A stretch of 24,263 nt of DNA from a virus. This document shows positions 1-5,982 of this stretch, piece by piece. Location: positions 1 to 24,263 of the IMG/VR virus record IMGVR_UViG_3300045996_002772; one strand, 5' to 3'. Made by a program: the position numbers and the translations under genes. The notes beneath the pieces are model-generated. The model was not told the DNA's origin. It made no database searches and was given only the letters and a program-made list of their open reading frames with translations. Positions within the stretch are counted from its first letter, which is position 1; every line of letters starts with the position of its first letter.

Positions 1-1630
1 GGTCCTGATCGACCAGTGGCTCATGGTCGGCGCTCTCGTTGCTTCCGTGCCTTCCATTCTGCTGATCTACCGGATCATCAGCGACGGCAATATCCGGTTC
101 GGCCGGGACCCGGAGTCCCTGTACGGAGATGCGCGCTTCGCAACCGTGAAGGATGGCAAGAAGAACAAGCTGCGCTATGCCTTCAAGCCCGATCCGACCT
201 GCCTGCTGCTCGGCAAGACGATGGGCTTCTTCGGCTGGTTCTGCCGGTACGTCATGCTTCCCGGCATCGAGCATGTCATGCTCTACGCCAAGACCGGCAC
301 CGGCAAGGGCATCTCGTACGTTCTGAGCAACTGCTTCAACTATATCTACAGCCTCGTCGTTCTCGACATCAAGCACGAGAACGAGGACGCGACGGCCCAT
401 CACCGTGAGGTCAACCTGGAACAGAAGGTGTTCAGCTTCTCTCCGCTGGCGGAAGACGGCTGTTCTCACTGCTGGAACCCTGTCGGCAACATTCAAGAGG
501 GCATGCCGGACTACATCTCTAAGCTCCAGAGCAAAGCCTTCAGCTTCTTCCCCGAGGTCGATGGCCGTGAGAAATTCTGGCAGAACGGCGCACGCTCGGC
601 GTGGCTCGGCAGTGCTGTCCTGCTGTGCGAGACCGCGTCCGATCCCAAGTACCGGAACGATCCTGACATGCAGCTCAACCCTGGCAATATCTTCCGCCTG
701 TTCACGCGCAGCGATGCCATCGAGGTGATCAGCGGCATGGTGGAGGAACGCCGCGCCAGCAGCCGCCCCTACTCCCAGACCTGCATCGACCTTTTGTCCG
801 ACTATGTCAACGGCACTGAGGAAGTGGTGAGCGGCGTGCGCCGTCACGTCACCAGCACGATGGGCCTGTGGTTCAATCCCCGCATCGTCGCCGTCACCAG
901 CCGCAGCGATTTCGATCTCCGTCAACTGCGCCGGGAGAAGATGACCATCTACGTCGGGGTCATGCCGTCCGATCTGGAAAAGCTCGGCGTCCTGCTCCGG
1001 ATGTTCTTTCTCCAGCTTTACGAGGACAACACCGACACCCTGCCGGAAAAGGACGAGACGATCAAGCATCCGGTCCACGTCATGATGGACGAGGCGACCA
1101 GCATCTCCGCGATGCGCGCGATTGCCAAGGCTGTCGGCTTTGCGCGCGGCTTCTGGCTGCACTTCTCCTTCGTCGTCCAGTCCAAGCATCAGGTCGAGGA
1201 GGAATACAAGGACAACGGCGCTGCCTCCCTCCTGGAGAACCTGGGTGCCGAGATCGTCTACGCCACGGACAATCTCCAGCTTATGGAAGAGGTCAGCAAG
1301 CGCGCCGGAGACAAGACCGTTGAGAGCGTCAGTCGCTCCATGCCGCGCTTCCTGAGCTTCTGGAGGGTCAAGGAACAGTCTGAGACCTTGGGCGTGATCC
1401 GCCGCCCCCTGATCCTGCCGCAGGACGTCAAGGAGCTTCCGAAGGATGAGGAATACATGTTCCGCGCCAGTTCCCCGGTGTTCCACCTCAAGCGGACGGA
1501 ATGGTTCACGGATCGGAACTTTAAGAACCTGAAAGGCAACTGGGTACGTCCGCCGCTGGTCCGCGCCACCCTCAAGCGGGACGACGGATCGATCAGCTTC
1601 GAGAAAAAAGGCAACAAAGAAGCCGCCTGA
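1..1630 (+). CDS. Type IV coupling protein, VirD4/TraG family (5' partial)
   Basis: An inner-membrane ATPase that, in this family, docks the relaxase-DNA complex onto a type IV secretion channel. The reading frame is open to the window edge, so the true start is probably outside; the first internal ATG is at 23. Numbering from that ATG, a hydrophobic segment (VGALVASVPSILLIYRII) forms an N-terminal membrane anchor. The Walker A motif is AKTGTGKG (Lys95), followed by LDIKHEN, the counterpart of the family's DIKGE. The Walker B motif is HVMMDEATS (Asp356/Glu357), followed by the conserved VVQSKHQVEEEY region. The C-terminal strand (RTEWFTDRNFKNL) matches the usual end of TraG proteins. The length of about 540 residues is normal. 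The gene ends before a probable terminator. It is the only conjugation gene visible; no relaxase or mating-pore gene lies in the window. The family call is firm; whether it serves the neighbouring phage genes is unknown. Confidence 0.9.
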   Translation, partial: VLIDQWLMVGALVASVPSILLIYRIISDGNIRFGRDPESLYGDARFATVKDGKKNKLRYAFKPDPTCLLLGKTMGFFGWFCRYVMLPGIEHVMLYAKTGTGKGISYVLSNCFNYIYSLVVLDIKHENEDATAHHREVNLEQKVFSFSPLAEDGCSHCWNPVGNIQEGMPDYISKLQSKAFSFFPEVDGREKFWQNGARSAWLGSAVLLCETASDPKYRNDPDMQLNPGNIFRLFTRSDAIEVISGMVEERRASSRPYSQTCIDLLSDYVNGTEEVVSGVRRHVTSTMGLWFNPRIVAVTSRSDFDLRQLRREKMTIYVGVMPSDLEKLGVLLRMFFLQLYEDNTDTLPEKDETIKHPVHVMMDEATSISAMRAIAKAVGFARGFWLHFSFVVQSKHQVEEEYKDNGAASLLENLGAEIVYATDNLQLMEEVSKRAGDKTVESVSRSMPRFLSFWRVKEQSETLGVIRRPLILPQDVKELPKDEEYMFRASSPVFHLKRTEWFTDRNFKNLKGNWVRPPLVRATLKRDDGSISFEKKGNKEAA

Positions 1631-1769
1631 TCCCGAATGCCACATGCCGGAGATGCGGGATGAACGAGATGATCGCCAGCACGAAGATGATGCCCAGAAT
1701 CAGCAGCTTGATCGTCACCCGGCAGAGCCAGCGGGCAAACAGAAACAAGTCAGCAGCGGCAACCAGCGG

Positions 1770-1795
1770 GGGCACCCTTTCCGGGGCGCCCTTTT
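1770..1795 (+). terminator. Probable rho-independent terminator after the coupling protein
   Basis: Arms GGGCACCC (1770-1777) and GGGCGCCC (1784-1791) pair with one A.C mismatch around the six-base loop TTTCCG and are followed by TTTT. The hairpin lies 139 bases after the coupling-protein stop and just before the next gene's ribosome site. The 1631-1814 gap otherwise holds no supported plus-strand gene. The complement has a G.U pair in place of the mismatch, but no T-run follows it on that strand. Confidence 0.6.
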
Positions 1796-1814
1796 GCCAT
1801 ACAGGATAGGACAG

Positions 1815-2519
1815 ATGACCACGGAACAACTCGTTACGATTTTTTTGACATTCTGTGTCGTGGTATGGTTGTGGCGTCAGGTCTGGCGCGTGGTGCGGCG
1901 GTACAGGCCGCGCATCAGACTCGGGGACTGGATGACGGGGACGGTTTATATTTTCTGGGACAGAAGCATGCCGAACGAGTCCCGGATCGTGAAGGTCGGG
2001 GTCACCCAGAGGCGGGACATCAACAAGAGGTTGACAGAGGTTCGGGACACCATGGGCGGCGACCCGGTCTGCATCTGGAAGATGGACCATGTGCCGTATC
2101 CCTATGCAGTGGAATTCTCCGCGCACCAGTTTCTCGACAGGTACCGGGTTCTGTGGCTCAAGGGATCGACGCGCGGAACGGAGTGGTTCTACGCAGTTGG
2201 GGACAAAGGGATGGCGCGGGTGATCGGGGCGGTAGAAAAGGCGGCGCGGCGGGTGCGCAAGATCGCCAAAGCGAAAAAGCGCTGGTCAGACAAGGCGGAT
2301 ATGTGGATTTCGGTATGGAAACTAACCGAATGGGGAGTGTCCAGAAGCTATCCGTTTCGCCAAGTTTCTGTGCGGGTGGAGCGGGAGCCGTCTAGGGGAG
2401 GCAGCGTTCCGAACAAGAATAAGCAGGTCAGAGGCAGCAAACCGACTCCCCCCACATCTCGGACCAGCCAAAGGGTCAGTCGGGCTTCCCAGCCAAGTTC
2501 TCGTCCGCGCGGCGTCTGA
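1815..2519 (+). CDS. Membrane-anchored T5orf172/MUG113 (GIY-YIG-like) domain protein
   Basis: The protein has 234 residues from the ATG at 1815, which follows an AGGATAGGACAG ribosome-site-like stretch. The frame stays open upstream to an ATG at 1644, but that start lacks a ribosome site and the extra residues look non-coding. Residues about 5-20 (QLVTIFLTFCVVVWLW) form one membrane segment, followed by a basic stretch. From about residue 42 comes a T5orf172/MUG113 domain: GTVYIFWD, then VKVGVTQRRDINKRL, VEFSAHQFLDRYR and GTEWFYAV. These correspond to the family's VY, KIG, lE..lH..f and EWF blocks. The C-terminal 60 or so residues are basic and Ser/Pro-rich. Known relatives are linked to GIY-YIG nucleases and are common in phages; the exact activity is not established. 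The stop lies 44 bp inside the convergent gene ending at 2476. Anchoring such a domain in the membrane is unusual. Confidence 0.75.
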   Translation: MTTEQLVTIFLTFCVVVWLWRQVWRVVRRYRPRIRLGDWMTGTVYIFWDRSMPNESRIVKVGVTQRRDINKRLTEVRDTMGGDPVCIWKMDHVPYPYAVEFSAHQFLDRYRVLWLKGSTRGTEWFYAVGDKGMARVIGAVEKAARRVRKIAKAKKRWSDKADMWISVWKLTEWGVSRSYPFRQVSVRVEREPSRGGSVPNKNKQVRGSKPTPPTSRTSQRVSRASQPSSRPRGV

Positions 2520-2748
2520 GTTCCTTCCTGTCCGCATTGACGCGGTTGAACCAGAACTGAATTTCGTCCTCCGCCATGTTGCGGTTTTCCCTGACCGCAC
2601 TCGCCAGAAGCTGACGAAACTGCTCGACCGTGCGGGCGGCGCTCTCCGCCTCCCGCGACGGCCTCTCTCCCGGACGGTGACGGTTGCGTTCCACCTGAAT
2701 CGCAAGGTCCAGGCCGGTCAGAATCAGGCTGGCTACCAGCGGGATCAT
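2476..2748 (-). CDS. Small membrane-anchored coiled-coil protein, candidate inner-membrane spanin
   Basis: The protein has 90 residues. Residues 2-19 (IPLVASLILTGLDLAIQV) are a short hydrophobic anchor. The rest is charged and likely helical (AARTVEQFRQLLASAVRENR, then FNRVNADRKELRRRADENL), as expected for an Rz-like i-spanin that spans the periplasm. The start codon overlaps the stop of the upstream lipoprotein gene (ATGA), so the two are translationally coupled. It is the last gene of the minus-strand block and overlaps the convergent T5orf172 gene by 44 bp. Spanin function is inferred from position, topology and partner; no diagnostic motif is seen. Confidence 0.6.
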   Translation of the reverse strand: MIPLVASLILTGLDLAIQVERNRHRPGERPSREAESAARTVEQFRQLLASAVRENRNMAEDEIQFWFNRVNADRKELRRRADENLAGKPD

Positions 2749-3119
2749 TGTGTACCTCTCATTGCAACGACCATCTCATCTCCGACCGCGTCGAGATCCT
2801 TGATGGCCTGATTGAGCCGGGGCAAGTCCTGCCGAAGCAGAGCCTGTTCCCCATCCTTCTGAACGGCGGCGGCGAGATCATCGATCTCAGCCATCTCATC
2901 CACCACCACATCGCACGATTTCACTTCAGCGGAGAAAGCTGCGTCGCACGTCTTGGCGTATTCCAGGGCGGCGTGCTGGCGCTCGCTGTAGCGGGCCATA
3001 GCGCGCCCCCAGAGGGTTTCAGGCTGCGTGCTGGCACCCGTGGAGTGGGGGAAGTCTGGCGGCAGGTTGACGCATCCAGAGAGCACCAGAACGAGCGCTA
3101 CGGTGACAAGGGTTTTCAT
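2745..3119 (-). CDS. Lipoprotein, candidate outer-membrane spanin
   Basis: The protein has 124 residues and begins MKTLVTVALVLVLSGC, a classical type II signal peptide with the lipobox LSGC and acylated Cys16. The mature start is proline-containing (CVNLPPDFPHS), and the remainder is acidic and predicted helical. Two further cysteines lie in the middle (KTCDAAF and KSCDVVV). The gene overlaps both neighbours by ATGA: the hydrolase upstream (stop at 3116) and the small coiled-coil protein downstream. A lipoprotein next to a small anchored coiled-coil protein behind a hydrolase fits an Rz1/Rz-like pair, although it is longer than typical Rz1 and the order is reversed relative to lambda. Confidence 0.65.
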   Translation of the reverse strand: MKTLVTVALVLVLSGCVNLPPDFPHSTGASTQPETLWGRAMARYSERQHAALEYAKTCDAAFSAEVKSCDVVVDEMAEIDDLAAAVQKDGEQALLRQDLPRLNQAIKDLDAVGDEMVVAMRGTQ

Positions 3120-3853
3120 TCTCCTTCACTCTCCTTGCTGGTTTGCTCAACCTCTCCCGGAGGAATATCGGTCGCCCGGTTGCGCACGAAATACTGGGTG
3201 ATCAGGGTCACCGCCAGAACGAGGACGCTGGCGATTTCCGTGGCGTACTCGGTGGTCAGCGGGCTTTCCGGGAAGATCCGGTTCCAGACCACCATCAGCA
3301 TGAAGGCGCATGCACCCACAATTCCGCCGACCACCAGTTTGCGGGTCGGCATGGCGCTTGGCTGATCGACCAGCGGTGGGGTTTTGGCAGTGGGAGATTT
3401 CGGACGGGGTCTCTGGGACGGCACCGGCTGCGCCTGATGCGTGACGTAGGCCGCATCGATGGCGGAGTCCAGTTCTGCATCACTGTACGGCTGAGAGCCG
3501 CACTCGACGCGGATCATGACGTCCATCAGGCGACGCAGGGTGAGCTTGTCGTTGAGATCGATCTTGCCGTCCGGATTGACGCCCATGGCTTTCGCCACAG
3601 TGCTGATATAGGCGTCTGTCGGATTATTGTCAGAGGGCGGTGCCCAGGAGGAAATAATGGCGGAGACGGTATCCCGCTTGTGGACCCGGTAGTAGGTCAG
3701 TAGGTTTTTCGCGCCTGCCCTGAGTCCGTGGAAAGAGGTCTGGAACTGGACGAAACCGGGGTCAGTCTGCTCCACCCGCATGCCGATCCACTTGTCCCCG
3801 GATGGGCGCAGGTTGAGGGGATTGTCGTTAGAAATCCCGCGCGGAATTGTCAT
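3116..3853 (-). CDS. Phage peptidoglycan hydrolase-like protein with a C-terminal two-helix holin-like region
   Basis: The protein has 245 residues. The N-terminal part (1-137) has the RGISNDNPLNLR opening, FQTSFHGLRAGAKNLLTYY, and SSWAPPSDNNPTDAYI. These are hallmarks of a phage family often annotated as structural protein P5 or lysozyme-like, thought to cleave peptidoglycan. A conserved Glu near residue 117 (RVECG) is a candidate functional residue. A Pro/Lys/Gln-rich linker (about 138-167) follows. Two hydrophobic helices then appear (LVVGGIVGACAFMLMVVW and IASVLVLAVTLITQYFV), ending in a charged tail like that of small holins. The start follows CAGGTAAAATAAC. The gene sits 24 bases after the third CNPLQE paralog and overlaps the lipoprotein gene. 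Its role as endolysin is inferred; the helices could instead be a membrane anchor. Confidence 0.75.
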   Translation of the reverse strand: MTIPRGISNDNPLNLRPSGDKWIGMRVEQTDPGFVQFQTSFHGLRAGAKNLLTYYRVHKRDTVSAIISSWAPPSDNNPTDAYISTVAKAMGVNPDGKIDLNDKLTLRRLMDVMIRVECGSQPYSDAELDSAIDAAYVTHQAQPVPSQRPRPKSPTAKTPPLVDQPSAMPTRKLVVGGIVGACAFMLMVVWNRIFPESPLTTEYATEIASVLVLAVTLITQYFVRNRATDIPPGEVEQTSKESEGE

Positions 3854-3877
3854 GTTATTTTACCTGTGGGAAAGTGG

Positions 3878-4354
3878 TTATTTCATGCTGTCCGGAATGG
3901 GCAGAGTGATCGGTGGCGCATCGGTTTCGAGCGGCCAGTATTCCTGAAGCGGGTTGCAGTACCACGTGAAGCGGACATTGAGCGTCATGTTGCCTTCACG
4001 GTTGCCGAACGCCTCATCCGGGATCGGGATGGACTCCATCCACTTGACCGGCCCCTTACCGTCATTGGTAACCGCATCCTTGTGGGGGAGTGCCGTAGCC
4101 GGCAGGTTGATCGGAGCGTCCGAGAAAACCCAGCTTGCCGTCTGGCCGAGGCACAGTCTGTTGCGCTCTCCAGACCATTGGATGCGGGCGATGGGCGGAT
4201 TGAGGCTTTCCCACGCCACGAAGCGCCCCGTGATATGCCGGATCGGCATTTTCCTATCCACAGCCCAGTATCCCATCAGTGCTGCCGGAATCAGCGTCAG
4301 CAGGGCCAGGATCGCGGCGGCAATGGTAAAAGAAGCAGAGATCAGGTCTCTCAT
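3878..4354 (-). CDS. Membrane-anchored CNPLQE-motif protein, paralog 3
   Basis: The protein has 158 residues. An N-terminal hydrophobic segment (SASFTIAAAILALLTLIPAA) is followed by a periplasm-facing domain containing RIQWSGERNRLCLGQTASWV, a set of prolines, and VRFTWYCNPLQEYWPL near the C-terminus. It is the most divergent of three adjacent paralogs but keeps the same two cysteines and the CNPLQE box. It lacks the PSYxVSTGH block of the other two. The ribosome site GGAGGA lies about ten bases before the ATG, and the gap to the upstream paralog is 25 bases. I do not recognise a characterised family. Its place just before the hydrolase suggests a lysis, membrane or host-exclusion role, which is inference only. 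Confidence 0.75.
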   Translation of the reverse strand: MRDLISASFTIAAAILALLTLIPAALMGYWAVDRKMPIRHITGRFVAWESLNPPIARIQWSGERNRLCLGQTASWVFSDAPINLPATALPHKDAVTNDGKGPVKWMESIPIPDEAFGNREGNMTLNVRFTWYCNPLQEYWPLETDAPPITLPIPDSMK

Positions 4355-4379
4355 GAAAAACGCTCCTCCGGGGTCCTGG

Positions 4380-4937
4380 TCATTTCTTCGTGGGAGGCGT
4401 CAGGTTATGCCCAGGACCGCTCGCCGGTTGATTTTTGACCGGCAACTCGAAGCGGACAGGTGGTGGGTTGTCCACGATGGGGAACATCCGCTCCTGGAGG
4501 GGATTGCAGCCGTACAGGAAGCGGGCGCGGTACTGGCCCGAGTGGTGGCCGGTCGAGACGAAGTAGGACGGCACATGGACCGGGACTTCCCAGGTAAAGA
4601 TCTCGTTCAACTGGGTCGGCTCCGACTCGGCCGGGTACGGTATATCGGTCAGCGGCAGCCGGAACCCATCCACGATCCAGCGGTTGGAGACGCCGCCGCA
4701 GCGCCGCCGCAGGATTCCGGTCCAGCGCACGACGAACACCCAGGAGTCATCCATCTGCTTCTGGTAGAGGATGACTTCGCCTTTGTGGACCTCTATCGGC
4801 AACCGTCTGTCCAGGAGAACCCAGTAAACGCACACGGACATTCCGGCCAGAATGATGGCGGTGAACAGGGTGAGGCCCCACTTGACCAAGGAATCACGCC
4901 TCGGAATGTGGAGAAGCCCTTTGAGATGGGATGTCAT
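4380..4937 (-). CDS. Membrane-anchored CNPLQE-motif protein, paralog 2
   Basis: The protein has 185 residues. It begins with a short cytoplasmic stretch and DSLVKWGL, followed by a transmembrane segment (LFTAIILAGMSVCVYWVLL). The extracytoplasmic domain carries EVHKGEVILYQ, VVRWTGILRRRCGGVSNRWI, the block PSYFVSTGHHSGQY and YGCNPLQERMFP. A Pro/Lys-rich tail ends the protein. The start overlaps the stop of paralog 1 (ATGA). The two cysteines are at the same places as in the neighbours and may form a disulfide in the periplasm. The function is not recognised. Confidence 0.8.
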   Translation of the reverse strand: MTSHLKGLLHIPRRDSLVKWGLTLFTAIILAGMSVCVYWVLLDRRLPIEVHKGEVILYQKQMDDSWVFVVRWTGILRRRCGGVSNRWIVDGFRLPLTDIPYPAESEPTQLNEIFTWEVPVHVPSYFVSTGHHSGQYRARFLYGCNPLQERMFPIVDNPPPVRFELPVKNQPASGPGHNLTPPTKK

Positions 4938-5509
4938 TTTCCCACGTCCCCTGGAAGAAAATTCTCGATCTGACTGGCATCGAGATTGACTTTCTTCATC
5001 GGCATGTCTGTTGGGATCTCAAACTCGACCGGTTTGGGAGTGACGATGACGGGAAAGAGGTATTCTTGCAGGGGATTGCAGGCGTAGGCGATCCGGATGC
5101 TATACTGCCCGGTGGTGTGGCCGGTGCTGACGTAGTAGGACGGGATCTCGATCGGCACCTCCCAGGTAAAGCGGCCGATTTCCTGGTCAGGTCGATCTGG
5201 AGGATAGGGGATATCGGGCAACGGCAACACGAAGTCTCCGGATATCCAGCGCTTCGAATTGCCCCAGCATTTCCGGTGGCGGTCTCCGTGCCACCTGATG
5301 ATCATTACCCAGGAGTCGTTTGCCTGATGCTCGAAGCGCACAACTTCGCCGTAGTGGACCGTTACCGGAGCGCTCCTGTCTATCAGGAGCCAGTACACGC
5401 AGAGCATCAATCCACTGAGGATCGTGCTGGTGCAGGCGATCAGGCCCCACTTGACGACACTGTCCCAGTTTAGTCTCAGACTCGAGATCTTGTAACCTAG
5501 TTTCATCAT
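4934..5509 (-). CDS. Membrane-anchored CNPLQE-motif protein, paralog 1
   Basis: The protein has 191 residues from the ATG at 5509, chosen because it forms a TGATG stop-start coupling with the coiled-coil gene upstream. The frame is open to an ATG at 5584, but that would lie inside the coding region of its neighbour. The protein has DSVVKWGL, a transmembrane segment (ACTSTILSGLMLCVYWLLI), then VTVHYGEVVRFEH, IIRWHGDRHRKCWGNSKRWI, PSYYVSTGHTTGQY and YACNPLQEYLFP. It matches paralog 2 closely along its whole length, which indicates tandem duplication. Topology is predicted as N-in with a beta-rich periplasmic domain. The function is unknown. Confidence 0.75.
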   Translation of the reverse strand: MMKLGYKISSLRLNWDSVVKWGLIACTSTILSGLMLCVYWLLIDRSAPVTVHYGEVVRFEHQANDSWVMIIRWHGDRHRKCWGNSKRWISGDFVLPLPDIPYPPDRPDQEIGRFTWEVPIEIPSYYVSTGHTTGQYSIRIAYACNPLQEYLFPVIVTPKPVEFEIPTDMPMKKVNLDASQIENFLPGDVGK

Positions 5510-5949
5510 CAGCCCGATGTTCCCGGAAGTTTGCCATTCGTGATCGCGAAGAGAGCTCCGATGAACAGCGTTGCGACGAGACACAGACCACCGAGCAGGA
5601 AGGATTCTATCCGTGATGTTCTTTTGTCGAAGTCTTCTTCAACTTCTTTGAGTTTTTTCTCGTGGGCGTCCGTTATCTCCTTGTCCTTCTTCTCAACCCT
5701 GTCGGCGATATCTCTAGTCTTCTTCTCAAGGTTATCCGCCACCTCCTTGGTGAGACGCTGTGTGTCGTTTGCCAGTTCGTGAAAGCGTTTCTGGATGGCG
5801 TCGTCCAGTTCCCGGTTCTTGCGATCCGCTTGATTGCGAAAGGATCGTATCTCCCTCTCCATTGCCTCTATCCGGTACTCCAGGAGATCAGCATTGCTCG
5901 ACATTTTTATTTTTCTGGGAGGGAGGTCCTCTTCATATCCGTCTGTCAT
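5509..5949 (-). CDS. Coiled-coil protein with C-terminal membrane anchor (XhlA-like layout)
   Basis: The protein has 146 residues. Residues about 20-112 are a long, highly charged coiled coil (runs such as EAMEREIRSFRNQADRKNRE and ADRVEKKDKEITDAHEKK). Residues about 115-137 (FLLGGLCLVATLFIGALFAI) form one transmembrane helix with a very short tail. Small phage proteins of this layout (for example hemolysin XhlA) sit in lysis cassettes beside holins, but no specific XhlA motif is visible. The ribosome site GGGAGAA lies about nine bases before the ATG. A second Met at residue 17 lacks a ribosome site. The stop overlaps the start of paralog 1. Confidence 0.7.
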   Translation of the reverse strand: MTDGYEEDLPPRKIKMSSNADLLEYRIEAMEREIRSFRNQADRKNRELDDAIQKRFHELANDTQRLTKEVADNLEKKTRDIADRVEKKDKEITDAHEKKLKEVEEDFDKRTSRIESFLLGGLCLVATLFIGALFAITNGKLPGTSG

Positions 5950-5982
5950 TCAAGATGTTCTCCCGCCGTCGAGGCGCAATCG

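Noticed and set aside
1644-1814. N-terminal extension of the T5orf172 protein
   Set aside because: The 57 extra residues are low-complexity and polar, run through the terminator, and lack a ribosome site; the ATG at 1815 has one.
5510-5584. Upstream ATG for paralog 1
   Set aside because: It would overlap the coiled-coil gene by about 76 bases; the TGATG coupling at 5509 starts just before the shared domain.
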